64,000 bases of DNA, from NCBI GenBank assembly GCA_905221605.1, contig CAJNDS010000507.1:17501-81500 (forward strand). Direction: 5' to 3'. Positions within the stretch are counted from its first letter, which is position 1. The number at the start of each line of letters is the position of its first letter. This stretch comes from Symbiodinium natans. Lineage: Eukaryota; Sar; Dinophyceae; Suessiales; Symbiodiniaceae. Of this stretch, positions 30,721 through 40,420 are shown in pieces. Both the position numbers and the translations under genes were made by a program. Under the pieces are notes generated by a model that was not told the DNA's origin, did not search any database, and saw only the letters and a list, made by a program, of their open reading frames with translations.

Positions 30721-30736
30721 AGCCTGGTATTTTCCT

Positions 30737-30812
30737 GAGGACTACGTCAGCGGACATTTCGCGGGCGGGCACCACAATGCCATCGTGGCTTGGCAGCTTC
30801 TCGGGGCCTCGA
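30737..30812 (+). CDS. DYV-family exon-like shard
   Basis: Encodes EDYVSGHFAGGHHNAIVA then WQLLGAS. It shares GAGGACTACGTC at its start with 38462 and the peptide pattern with 22620. Flanked on both sides by C-type tracts. Confidence 0.4.
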
Positions 30813-30842
30813 GGCTTTTAAGGGTTGAGGGTCTCCAAGCTT

Positions 30843-30985
30843 CCCTAAACCCTAAACCCTAAACCCTAAACCCTAAACCCTAAACCCTAAACCCTAAACC
30901 CTAAACCCTAAACCCTAAACCCTAAACCCTAAACCCTAAACCCTAAACCCCAATCCCCAAACCCCAAACCCTGAACCCTTCAGGG
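30843..30985 (-). repeat. CCCTAAA tract
   Basis: About 19 units, nearly perfect. Confidence 0.96.
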
Positions 30986-31084
30986 GTCTAAGGGGTCTAG
31001 GGTCTAGGGTTCTTACTTTGCGTTTAGCTCCTGCTTTTAGTTTGAGCAATGCTCCTTGCACGGCACGCGGATCCCTACTCTCTT

Positions 31085-31248
31085 TGGGTTTGGGGTTTAG
31101 GGTTTAGGGTTTAGGGTTAGGGTTTAGGGTTTAGGGTTTAGGGTTTAGGGTTTAGGGTTTAGGGTTTAGGGTTTAGGGTTTAGGGTTTAGGGTTTAGGGT
31201 TTAGGGTTTAGGGTTTGGGGTTTGGGGTTTCGGGTTTAGGGTTTAGGT
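31085..31248 (+). repeat. TTTAGGG tract
   Basis: About 22 units, ending directly against the inverted-repeat element at 31252. Confidence 0.96.
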
Positions 31249-31251
31249 AGT

Positions 31252-31364
31252 ATGGGCCCTTTAAAGGGCACCCCTCATTTACCCCTTACATACCCTCTAC
31301 AAATTATAACGGCCCACACACCAGAACCCTTTAAAGGAGGTTAGGGACCAGAATAAGGGCCCAT
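31252..31364. mobile_element. Inverted-repeat (MITE-like) element, family D
   Basis: ATGGGCCCTT at the left pairs with AAGGGCCCAT at the right. CCTTTAAAGG-like palindromes lie inside. A partial copy in reverse orientation is at 13254-13296. Inserted at the end of a telomeric tract. Confidence 0.45.
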
Positions 31365-31690
31365 GAAGCTACCCTCAGATACTCTTCTGGTGATTGGTGG
31401 AGTGTCCTGTTTGAAGGTGCATCCTTGTCGATCTTAGACTCCGAATTCCGCGGTTGCCCCGGAAGATATACACTAGTCCAAAACGATTCGGGTTTGGGGT
31501 TTAGGTCAGATGTGACTCTCCCCCAAGCCCTAAACCCGAAATCCTAAACCGGTTTTTTGAGGTTTCAGAGGCGGGGTTCAGTCATGGGCCTGCTCTGTAG
31601 GGCTTCTGAACCCATGTGGCTGAGGTGCATCACTACCACGGCCATCACGGCGTCGCTTGAATTTGAATCTCAGCCCTAGACCCGAAAAGG
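31365..31690. other. Spacer, no gene recognised apart from the shard below
   Basis: A few isolated telomere-like units. Otherwise unremarkable. Confidence 0.5.
31622..31660 (+). CDS. HHY-family exon-like shard
   Basis: Encodes EVHHYHGHHGVA and stops at TGA. Homologous at base level to 27821. Confidence 0.35.
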   Translation, partial: EVHHYHGHHGVA

Positions 31691-31755
31691 GTTTAGGGTT
31701 TAGGGTTTAGGGTTTAGGGTTTAGGGTGTAGGGTTTAGGGTTTAGGTTTAGGGTC
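31691..31755 (+). repeat. TTTAGGG tract
   Basis: About nine units. Confidence 0.93.
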
Positions 31756-32154
31756 AGTTTTCTAGCCTTGCGGTACTTTCGGGCACCTCACTTTGTAGGG
31801 GCGTCCGAGAACAGGGACCCCAATAAGGGACCATGTCTTACATTATCTTACAACACGGCCCAAACCCTGTCGGAATGCAAGGGCACTGGTGCCTGTATGC
31901 GCTGAGCGAATTGGGGTTTTTTGGGTGTTGGGCTTAGGCATGTCGGGTTCAGGGTCGACTTCGGGGTTAAGGCTTCAGGCTTGAGCATTTCGAGGTTTAG
32001 GATGTGCGGCTGAGGGGCTTACGTTGTCAGGGTTGTTCTCTTGAGATGTCCTTCCCTCCTCCTCCATTTTTTTGTTACTTGAAACCCCAGTAGCAGTAGG
32101 GATCATGATCCCAAGAACAGAGTACATGTCGTGCGGAAGCCTCTCGCCCAAGCA
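31756..32154. other. Spacer with no recognised gene
   Basis: It contains GGGACCCCAATAAGGGACC, which resembles motifs of MITE family B, and isolated G-type variants. Confidence 0.5.
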
Positions 32155-32400
32155 GCCTAAACCCTAAACCCCAAACCCTAAACCTCAAACCCTCCCAAGC
32201 CAAAACCTAAACTCCAAGCCCGAACCCTAAGTCCCTAAACCCTAGGCCCTAAACCCTAGACCCAAGCCCTAAACCCTAGACCCTAAACCCTAAATCCGAA
32301 ACCCCAAACCCCAAACCCCAAACCCTAACCCCTAAACCCTAGGCCTAAACCCTAAACCCTATACCCTAAACCCTAAACCCTAAACCCTAAAGCCCTGTTG
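32155..32400 (-). repeat. Degenerate CCCTAAA tract
   Basis: Many CCCTAGA, CCCCAAA and CCCTAGG variants. Confidence 0.9.
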
Positions 32401-32405
32401 AGGCA

Positions 32406-32475
32406 TTTTTGGATGGCGGCCACTACGGAGGCCACCTGTGGAGCGACCACATGGGCGACGCCTGGCCAAAACGGG
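32406..32475 (+). CDS. His/Gly-rich exon-like shard
   Basis: Encodes FLDGGHYGGHLWSDHMGDAW. C-type tract to the left and G-type to the right. Possibly related to the HHY and DYV shards. Confidence 0.3.
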
Positions 32476-32910
32476 TTTAGGGTTTAGGGTTTAGGGTTTA
32501 GGGCTTAGGGTTTAGGGTTCAAGGTTGAGGGTTTAGGGTAACCTGAAGGGGGTTTTGGGGCTCAGGAATTTTGTGTGTCTAGGGTTTGGGGTTTGGGGTT
32601 TAGGAGTTGAGGTTTTGGGTTTAGGTTTCGGCTGGGTTTGAGGGAAGTTCCTGGGTGGTAATACCTGTAGCGACCCATGAGAGTTCAAAGAAGGCCCCCG
32701 GAACACCCGAAGCCCTACGGGCCTGATGGCCTGGTACAGTATCACCCTCAACCCTAAACCCTAAACCCTAAACCCTAAACCCTAAACCCTAAACCCTAAA
32801 CCCTAAACCCTAAACCCTAAACCCTAAACCCTAAACCCTAAACCCTAACCCCCAAACCCTAAACCCTTAACCCTAAACCCCAAACCCTAAACCCTAAACC
32901 TCGTGGTTTA
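32476..32910. repeat. G-type then C-type tracts
   Basis: G-type at 32476-32540 and 32580-32630, then C-type at 32745-32910 (about 22 units). Confidence 0.9.
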
Positions 32911-33009
32911 GAGCTTCGGAGTTTGGGATTGCAGGAGTTTGGGAGGGGGTTGGGACCCCCTTTTTTCTCTCTCACAGGGATGGCCCGCCGTGCCCTTAAT
33001 CCCTTTTTG

Positions 33010-33130
33010 CGGGGTCAAACCCTGAACCCCTAAACCCCTAAACCCCTACACCCCTAAGCCCCTAAACCCCTAAACCCTAGACCCTAAACCCTAAACCCTA
33101 AACCATAAACCCTAAACCCTAAACCTTTAT
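33010..33130 (-). repeat. CCCCTAAA then CCCTAAA tract
   Basis: Octameric CCCCTAAA units at the left become heptameric at the right. Confidence 0.93.
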
Positions 33131-33344
33131 AGGCCCTAAGCCCCTGTAAGCAGACACGGGCACCCTTTTTAAAGCTAGGTTGCTGGGCAACCTTGTCCTT
33201 TCCGCTCTTCATCGACTCGCAAGCATTTAGGCAGCCTGCAAAGTAGGCACGTGGGTCTTCTTACTTGTCACTCCCAAAACCTACAAAATGGTAGGTGAGA
33301 ATCCCTGAATATAGTGCATAGCCCCAAAGTAGCAGGTAACGGAG
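33131..33344. other. Spacer, nothing recognised
   Basis: About 210 bp with no gene or repeat seen. Confidence 0.5.
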
Positions 33345-33830
33345 CTCCCTAAACCCTAAACCCTAAACCCTAAACCCTAAACCCTACACCCTACACCCTA
33401 CACCCTAAACCCTAAACCCTAAACCCTAAACCCTAAACCCTAAACCCTAAACCCTAAACCCTAAGCCTCCTGAGGGATCGACAACGGTCGCGCCAAAGCT
33501 GCAAGATTCCGATTGCGAGTGATGGGATGAGGGTTGCAATGCTGTCCCTAAAAGCCCTAAGCCCTAAACCCTAGACCCTAAACCTTATCCTCTTAAACCC
33601 TCTGAACTAGTTTGGCAGTTTAGATGCTGAGGAGTTGGATGTTGATGGTTCGGGGCTTGGGAGGCTAGTCCACCCTGCCCTATGGGCAGTTTCGAGGCTC
33701 GGCCTCAAACCCGAAACTCTAAACCCGAAACCCTAAACCCTAAACCCTAAAGCCTCAACCCTAAACCCTAAACCCAAAACCCAAAACCCTAAACCTGAAG
33801 ACGTAAGCCCTAAACCCTAAACCCCAAAGT
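33345..33830 (-). repeat. CCCTAAA tracts
   Basis: 33345-33470 contains three adjacent CCCTACA variants. Further degenerate units lie at 33550-33600 and 33705-33830. Confidence 0.9.
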
Positions 33831-34390
33831 CTTGACCTTAATCCCCAATTGCTTCTGTAAGAGAACCCTTACAAGGCCATAGAGGAGCAAGGTTTCAGCT
33901 GCCTAGGTTTTACAAGGGTTACGTGAGCTACACATAAGTGTGAGGGGCCCCCCCTTGCCTATTTTCATCCCGCGTTTCGGGTTTATAGGGTTTGGGATTT
34001 AGGGTTTAGGGTTTAGAGTTTAGGGTTTAGGGATGGGATTAACGGGCTTGCTGCCCGGCAACCCCCCGCGTGAGTCCTTGTGAACGAAGGACTGCTCTGA
34101 CACCGGCAACTGGTACAGGGAGTGGGATTCGCACAAGAAGCACCTTTGCTGCGCCGCCTCGCCGCACTTTCGCGCTTGGGAGCGTGTAGGGGTCTAGGGG
34201 TTTAGGGGTTTAGGGGTTCGGGGTTTCGGGTTTAGGATTCAGGGTTAAGTGTTCAGGGGTTTAGGGGATCAGGGTTTAGGGAAGTTTAGGGTTTCCCAGC
34301 GCGAAACCCCCTTAGCTAGGACCCCTCTTTCAGCCGAAACCCTACAGTAAACGTTATTCAGCTTTAAACCCCTGAATCCCAGAGCCCCCT
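33831..34390. other. Spacers with short G-type islands
   Basis: G-type islands at 33980-34035 and 34185-34300 (TTTAGGGG octamers). No gene recognised. Confidence 0.6.
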
Positions 34391-34683
34391 CAACCCTGAG
34401 CCCTAAACCCTAAACCCTAAACCCTAAACCCTAAGCCCTAAACCCTAAACCCTAAACCCTAAACCCTAAACCCTAAACCCTAAACCCTAAACCCTAAACC
34501 CAAAACCCAAAACCCATAACAAGGCCGCTTAGGGCTCCTTAGGATTCAGGGGTTTAGGATGTGGGCATTCGGGCGCAAATCTCCAACACTCGCAGAGAGC
34601 CTCAGAGCAGCTAAGCCCCTCAAACCCTAAACCCTAAACCCTAAGCCCCAAACCCTCAACCCTAAACCCTAAGCCCTAGACCT
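34390..34683 (-). repeat. CCCTAAA tracts
   Basis: 34390-34517 is nearly perfect. 34620-34683 is degenerate. Confidence 0.93.
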
Positions 34684-34809
34684 AAGCCGGTACAACTTCC
34701 TGGACGATGCCTTCGTTGGGGCGGGTGGCGCCTGTATCTCCTGGTCTTCGGGCACGGTGGCTGGTTTTGTATGTCCAGTGGAAGGGGTCAACTACGCAGA
34801 AGAGTTGTG
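34684..34809 (+). CDS. Unrecognised exon-like segment
   Basis: A frame of about 40 codons encodes RYNFLDDAFVGAGGACISW, then SSGTVAGFVCPVEGVNYAEE, and ends at TGA. Its composition is protein-like (mixed hydrophobic, Gly, two Cys), unlike repeat-derived frames. The upstream frame enters telomeric units, so it would need a splice acceptor there. No family recognised. Confidence 0.35.
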
Positions 34810-34884
34810 ACACTGGTGGAAACTGGCGTGATGGCTGCGATCTCGACGATTGCCTGCGGGGGAGGGTCTGGTGGTGGATTGGAT

Positions 34885-35290
34885 GACCCTAAGCCCTAAA
34901 CCCCAAGCCCCAAGCCCCAAACCCTAAACCCTAAACCTTAAACCTAAACCCTAAACCCTAAACCCTAACCCCTAAGCCCTAAGCCCTCAGCCCTAAGCCG
35001 TAAACTAAAAACCCTAAACCCTAAACCCTACACCCAAAACCCTAAGCCCTAAACCCTAAACCCTACCCCCCCCCCTAAACCCTAAACCCTAAACCCTAAA
35101 CCCTAAACCCTAAACCCCTAAACCCTAAAAACCCTAAAACCCTAAACCCTAAACCCTAAAACCCTAAACCCTAAACCCTAAACCCTAAACCCTAAGCCCT
35201 AAGCCCTAAGCCCTAAGCCCTAAGCCCTAAGCCCTAAACCCTAAACCCTAAACCCTAAACCCTAAACCCTAAACCCCAACCATAAACCCC
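34885..35290 (-). repeat. Long heterogeneous CCCTAAA tract
   Basis: More than 400 bp with blocks of CCCCAAG, CCCTAAG, CCCTAAAA and canonical units, and a C run at 35065-35075. Confidence 0.95.
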
Positions 35291-35379
35291 GATCCCTGGA
35301 TCCTGAATCCAACCAGGAACACTTGTCGACCATCAAGAACCTCAACCGGGTGGGCTAAGCCTTCCAGCGCTGGTATGAT

Positions 35380-35475
35380 TGCTTTAGAGTTTAGGGTTTA
35401 GGGTTTAGGGCTAGGGTTTAGGGTTTAGGGTTTCGGGCTAGGGTTTAGGGTGTAGGGTTGAGGGTTTAGGGCTGA
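35380..35475 (+). repeat. TTTAGGG tract
   Basis: About 13 units with CTAGGG variants. Confidence 0.93.
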
Positions 35476-35569
35476 CGTGGCGCCCTCCGTAGACTACAGT
35501 GCAGCGTAGTGCAGCACCGCAGATCGCTGTGCCCAGAATGCTCTGAACAGTATGGCAGAGTCTGTCCTA

Positions 35570-35695
35570 AGCCCTAAACCCTAAAACCCTAAAACCCTAA
35601 AACCCCAAAACCCTAAAACCCTAAAACCCCAAAACCCCAAAACCCTAAAACCCTAAAACCCTAAAACCCTAAAACCCTAAACCCTGAACCCTACA
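35570..35695 (-). repeat. CCCTAAAA octamer tract
   Basis: About 13 CCCTAAAA/CCCCAAAA units: an octamer variant amplified as a block. Confidence 0.95.
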
Positions 35696-35794
35696 CATCC
35701 CAAATGCTAACGGAGGCTGTTGTGCATGTGGGCTGCCCTGGCACTTGGCGTGGACCTGTCTGGCTCCCAGAGAAGCTGCGGGCTCCTGCGCTCA

Positions 35795-35905
35795 GGGTTT
35801 AGGGTTTAGGGTTTAGGGTTTAGGGTTTAGGGTTTAGGGTTCAGGGTTTGGGGTTCAGGGTTCGGGGTTTCGGGTGTTTAGGGCTTAGGATTCGGGGTTT
35901 AGCCG
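35795..35905 (+). repeat. TTTAGGG tract with TTCGGGG variants
   Basis: About 14 units. Confidence 0.93.
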
Positions 35906-35968
35906 TGCCGGAGCTTTCTCTGGCCCATTTTAGGTTGAACGGGTATATTGTGTGCATTGTTCTTCATG

Positions 35969-36069
35969 GGGTTTAGGAAAATGGGGGACCCCCATTACAG
36001 ACCCGCAAATAGTAGGATTCCCCTTATAATCAGGACCCCAATAAGGCACCCCTAACATCGTAAGCCCCC
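35969..36069 (+). mobile_element. MITE-like element, family B, copy 2
   Basis: Shares ATAGTAGGATTCCCCTTATA.T, AGGACCCCAA and CCCTAA(C/T)ATCGTA(A/G) with 55035-55125. The left end GGGGTTTAG is degraded relative to that copy. Confidence 0.6.
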
Positions 36070-36440
36070 ACATGTCTCGAGACTTCTAAGATTGTCTGCA
36101 TCGACCCCAATGTACTCGTAACAAGTGCCTCTCGCCGTCACAGGAGCACTCTACGCATTGGATGGCCGCGACCTCGGTGATGCCATCATGCCTCCCCGAA
36201 CCTTAAACCCCCAAACCCCAAAACCCCAAACCCTAAACCCTAACTCCTAAACCCTAAAACCTAAACCCTAAACCCTTACAAGCTCTGAGAAGGTTTGCGT
36301 TGCCAGAGGGCACCCGTCCCCAGCTTTTGCGGAAGACCTGGCCTAGCTGTCATTGCAGGGTTCTTGCGGGAAAGGGGGTTCAAGGGGGTGCAGGGTTTAG
36401 GGTTTAGGGGTTTAGGGTTTAGGGTTTAGGTTTCGGGTGA
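36070..36440. repeat. Spacer, C-type tract, spacer, G-type tract
   Basis: C-type at 36200-36285 and G-type at 36390-36440. No gene recognised in the spacers. Confidence 0.7.
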
Positions 36441-36443
36441 CCC

Positions 36444-36512
36444 AAGGTTCCCTAATGCTCCCTACTACTCCCTGAGGTTCCCTGAGCTTCCCTAAGGTTC
36501 CCTGGGTACCCA
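36444..36512 (+). repeat. GGTTCCCTAA / ACTCCCTA 9-11 bp minisatellite
   Basis: About seven copies of (A)GGTTCCCT(A/G)A-like units. Confidence 0.75.
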
Positions 36513-36529
36513 CCCCTCATGAAACGCCC

Positions 36530-36780
36530 TCCCTTAAAGAACCCTTAATGACAGATGCTTTCGATTCATGATTCTTAGTCAAAACATTCAGCTGAGGGCT
36601 AATATTTGCTTAAGAACCACCCGAAAAGAACAAATATTCTTCCTCATTAAAGGAATATAGGGATTGTTATATTAATATTTTTTGGAGGGATCCTTGAGCA
36701 AAATAGTAGGAGGCTTCTTCGTCTTTGGGGTGTGTCATTTCAAGGTTTCATATGTTTCCATGTTCATGTTGTCCTTCAAG
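36530..36780. other. AT-rich spacer with hairpin
   Basis: AATATTTG at 36600 and CAAATATT at about 36631 form an inverted repeat. TTATATTAATATTTTTT follows. The most AT-rich spacer of its size in the window. No gene recognised. Confidence 0.5.
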
Positions 36781-36784
36781 GGTA

Positions 36785-37085
36785 CCACCCTAAACCCTAA
36801 ACCCTAAACCCTAAACCCTAAACCCTAAACCCTAAACCCCTAAACCATAAACCCTAAACCCTAAACCCTAAACCCTAAACCCTAAACCCTAAACCCTAAA
36901 CCCTAAACCCTAAACCCTAAACCCTAAACCCTAAACCCTAAACCCTAAACCCTAAACACTAAACTCTAAACCCTAAACCCTAAACCCTAAACCCTAAACC
37001 CTAAACCCTAAACCCTAAACCCTAAACCCTAAACCCTAAACCCTAAACCCTAAACCCTAAACCCTAAACCCTAAACCCTAAACCC
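36785..37085 (-). repeat. Longest near-perfect CCCTAAA tract
   Basis: About 300 bp (about 43 units) with only three or four deviant units. Confidence 0.98.
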
Positions 37086-37127
37086 AAACTGCGATGTGGG
37101 TTGATCGAGTGATCGAAGCCCCCCCAC

Positions 37128-37175
37128 GAGGACTACCCCCACGGAGATGGAGGGATGGTCCGGGTCTCAGGATAT
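37128..37175 (+). CDS. DYV/MVRVSG-family exon-like shard
   Basis: Encodes EDYPHGDGGMVRVSGY, linking the EDY start of 38462 with the MVRVSG end of 21559. It sits between a C-type tract (left) and a G-type tract (right). Confidence 0.4.
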
Positions 37176-37310
37176 TAGGGTTTAGGGTTTAGGGTTTAGG
37201 GTTTAGGGTCGTCAGGCCTGACAACCCCCGGCCAAAGGTCCTCAAATGCCTGAACCCGACACCCGAAACCCGAATAGCCTGAAGCTTGAGGTAAGAGGGA
37301 TCTCATTTGT
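37176..37310. repeat. Short TTTAGGG tract and spacer
   Basis: Five G-type units (37172-37208) then a spacer with no gene. Confidence 0.8.
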
Positions 37311-37680
37311 TGCGGGATCTTGGCCCTGAATCACTACAGCCTAAACCTTAAAATCCTAGAGAGTTGAAGCCCTAAATTCTAGAAGCCTAAGACCCTGAAA
37401 CCCTAAACCCTAAAACTCTAAACCCTAAAACCCTTGAACCTGAAAAACCCTAGACCCTACTCCCTAAACCCTAAGGCCTTTACCCTATTCCTAAACCCTG
37501 AACCCTGAACCCTGAACCCTAAACCCTAAACCTAAACCCTAACCCTAAACCCCGAACCCCTAAATTAGACCCTAAACCTTAAACCCTAGACCCTAAACCC
37601 TAAACCCTAAATCCTAAACCCTAAACCCAAAACCCTAAACCCTAAACTGCCTTGAACCCCTAAACCCTACAACCGGTTTG
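37311..37680 (-). repeat. Degenerate CCCTAAA region
   Basis: Highly diverged C-type units, probably the oldest-looking tract in this part. Confidence 0.85.
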
Positions 37681-37734
37681 TGACAAGCCACCGAGTGCTC
37701 CTAAGCCCTCTGAAGCGTTTAGGGTTCACGGACT

Positions 37735-38020
37735 TCAAGGTTCAAGGTTCAAGGTTCAAGGTAGCTTGAGTTTAGGGTTTAGGGTTTAGGGTTTTGGGTT
37801 TAGGGTTTAGGGTTTTGGGTTTTGGGTTAGGATCTAGGGTTAGGGTTCCGGGTTGGGCTTGCGGGTTTCGGGTTTTCAGTTTCTGGCGCTGCAAGGGCTG
37901 ACAGCCTAGACTGGAAAACCTAGTTTCTGGTTCAGTGTTTAGGGTTTACGGTGTAGGGTTTAGGGTGTAGGGTTTAGGGTTTAGGGTGTAGGGTGCAGGG
38001 TTTAGGGTTTAGAAGGGGGG
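37735..38020 (+). repeat. TTCAAGG block and G-type tracts
   Basis: A short TTCAAGG tandem (37738-37762), G-type at 37768-37870 and 37935-38010 (GTGTAGGG variants). Confidence 0.85.
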
Positions 38021-38029
38021 TGGGGTTTC

Positions 38030-38077
38030 AACCAGGTGGGCTTGGATCAGTATGGCCACGCACCTCGGCAGCACGCC
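38030..38077 (+). CDS. QVGLD-family exon-like shard, copy 3
   Basis: Encodes NQVGLDQYGHAPRQHA. The HGHA region of copies 1 and 2 appears as YGHA and RQHA is kept. Confidence 0.45.
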
Positions 38078-38104
38078 AACACGGCCCTGAAGCGCCCGGC
38101 AGTG

Positions 38105-38290
38105 TAACCCTAAACCCTAAACCCTAAACCCTAAACCCTAAACCCTAAACCCTAAACCCTAAACCCTAAACCCTAAACCCTAAACCCTAAACCCTAAACC
38201 CTGAACCCTGAACCCTAAACCCTAAACCCTAAACCCTAAACCCTAAACCCTAAACCCTAAACCCTAAACCCTAAACCCCTGTGAAAAGCC
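38105..38290 (-). repeat. CCCTAAA tract
   Basis: About 25 units with two CCCTGAA. Confidence 0.97.
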
Positions 38291-38357
38291 TAAACCCTGC
38301 AGTACTCTTCGGGGATGCAGAGATCTGGGTTTAACCCTCGGCAGACGAAGCCATCCT

Positions 38358-38450
38358 TTAGGGTTTCGGGGGGTTAGAGGGTTTAGGGGGGTTAGAGGGT
38401 TTAGGGGGGTTAGGGTTTAGGGTTTTGGTTTAGGGTTTAGGGCTTAGGGT
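38358..38450 (+). repeat. G-type tract with a GGGGGGTTAGAGGGTTTA repeat
   Basis: Three copies of an approximately 20-bp unit (GGGGTTAGAGGGTTTAGG-like), then TTTAGGG. Confidence 0.85.
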
Positions 38451-38461
38451 TGAAGTCTTAC

Positions 38462-38518
38462 GAGGACTACGTCCACGGACATGGGCACGGAGTCCTGGTC
38501 CGGGCCTCATTCTCCTAA
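38462..38518 (+). CDS. DYV-family exon-like shard
   Basis: Encodes EDYVHGHGHGVLVRASFS and ends at TAA. It follows a G-type tract. Confidence 0.4.
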   Translation, partial: EDYVHGHGHGVLVRASFS

Positions 38519-38539
38519 GCAGAAATTACAGGTTTCACC

Positions 38540-38880
38540 CGAAACCCTAAACCCGAAATCCTAATGAAACCCTAGACCCTAAACCCTAAACCCTAAACCC
38601 TAAACCCTAAACCCTAAACCCTAAACCCTAAACCCTGAACCCTAAACCCTAAACCCTAAACCCTAAACCCTAAACCCTAAACCCTAAACCCTAAACCCTA
38701 AACCCTAAACCCTAAACCCTAAACCCTAACCGAACCCTGAACCCTGAACCCTAAACCCGAACCTGAACCCCGAACCCTAAACCCCTAAAGCCTAAACCTT
38801 AAACCCTAAACCCTAAAAACCCTAAAAACTCTAAACCCTAAACCCCAACCCTAAACCTTGTAACCCTGAACCCTGAGCCC
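38540..38880 (-). repeat. CCCTAAA tract
   Basis: About 27 near-canonical units (38567-38727) then degenerate CCCTGAA/CCCGAAC units. Confidence 0.96.
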
Positions 38881-38935
38881 AAGCCCCTCAACACTCGTGG
38901 CCCTCAGCCCAAGCCTCAGCCCCGGCTCGTGACGT

Positions 38936-39127
38936 TTAGGGGGTTTAGGGTTTTAGGGTTAGGGTTTAGGGTTTAGGGTTTAGGGTTAGGGTTAGGGTTT
39001 AGGGTTTAGGGTTTAGGGTAGGGTTTAGGGTTTAGGGTTTAGGGTTTAGGGTTTAGGGTTTAGGGTTTAGGGTTTAGGGTTTAGGGTTTAGGGTTTAGGG
39101 TTTAGGTTTAGGGTTTAGGGTTTAGAT
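38936..39127 (+). repeat. TTTAGGG tract
   Basis: About 26 units with several hexameric TTAGGG slips. Confidence 0.97.
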
Positions 39128-39296
39128 CGCAAATTCGGGAGAAACAGCGGCGGTGCGGCGATCTTGCGTGGTACAAAGCCCACGAGGTTTTGAATAAGCC
39201 CACGAGGTCCTGAACCCTAAGCCCGAAAGCGCTTCCGCTGATGCATTCAAGACACAACCTCGAAAAGCAAACCCTGGACCCCAAACCCTAAACCCT

Positions 39297-40420
39297 AGAC
39301 GGGTTCAGGGTTTAGGGCATGCTAGTGTCCTAGACAGGCAATTCAAGAGTCAGTGTGCACGCAAATGGTGAGAGGGCAGTGTGGACGATTCCGGCTTCGG
39401 TGACGACACCGTTGTGGGCGCCGCGACCTCGGTACAATTTTCGGTTTCAGGGTTGAGGGCATACAAGCGGCCTGAATTTTGGGGTTTGGGGTTTAGGCCA
39501 TACTAGTGCCATACAGGCAATTCAAGAGTCAGTGTGCATGCGCATGCCTGATGGTGAAAGGGCAGTGGCAGCCTGGACGATTCGGGCTTCGGTGACGACA
39601 CCGTTGAGGGCGCCGCGACCTCGGTACAGCTTGGGATGTGGGGTTTAGGCCATACTAGTGCCATACAGGCAATTCAAGAGTCAGCGTGCATGCGCATGCC
39701 TGATGGTGAGAGGGCAGTGGCAGCCTGGACGATTCCGGCTTCGGTGACGACAACATTGAGGGCGCCGCGACCTCGGTACAATTTTGGGGTTTAGGGTTTA
39801 GGCTAGGGTATACTTGTGGCCCCTGGACAAGCAATTCAAGAGTCAGTATGCATGCGCATGCCTGATGGTGAGAGGGCAGTGGCAGCCTGGACGATTCCGG
39901 CTTCGGTGACGACAACATTGAGGGCGCCGCGACCTCGGTACAACTTGGGGTGTGGGGTTTAGGACATACTAGTGTCATGCAGGTAATTCAAGAGTCAGCG
40001 TGCATGCGCATGCCTGATGGTGAGAGGGCAGTGGCAGCCTGGACGATTCCGGCTTCGGTGACGACAACGTTGAGGGCGCCGTGACCTCGGTACAACTTGG
40101 GGTGTGGGGTTTAGGACATACTAGTGTCATGCAGGCAATTCAAGAGTCAGCGTGCATGCGCATGCCTGATGGTGAGAGGGCAGTGGCAGCCTGGACGATT
40201 CCGGCTTCGGTGACGACAACATTGAGGGCGCCGCGACCTCGGTACAACTTGGGGCGTGGGGTTTAGGACATACTAGTGTCATGCAGGCAATTCAAGAGTC
40301 AGCGTGCATGCGCATGCCTGATGGTGAGAGGGCAGTGGCAGCCTGGACGATTCCGGCTTCGGTGACGACACCGTTGAGGGCGCCGCGACCTTGGCACAAT
40401 TTAAGGCATTTGGGTTTAGG
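39297..40420 (+). repeat. Satellite, sub-array 1 (152-bp monomers)
   Basis: Seven monomers, marked by ATTCAAGAGTCAG at 39341, 39520, 39672, 39833, 39985, 40137 and 40289. Spacing is 179, 152, 161, 152, 152 and 152 bp. Each carries CATACTAGTG, GTGCATGCGCATGCCTGATGG, GACGATTCCGGCTTCGGTGA and GCGCCGCGACCTCGGTACA, and a GGGGTTTAGG remnant at the monomer junction. Open frames through it follow the repeat and are not genes. Confidence 0.95.

Noticed and set aside
36785-37085. A true chromosome end
   Set aside because: Even the longest tract is about 300 bp, contains variants and is flanked on both sides by other sequence, so it is interstitial.
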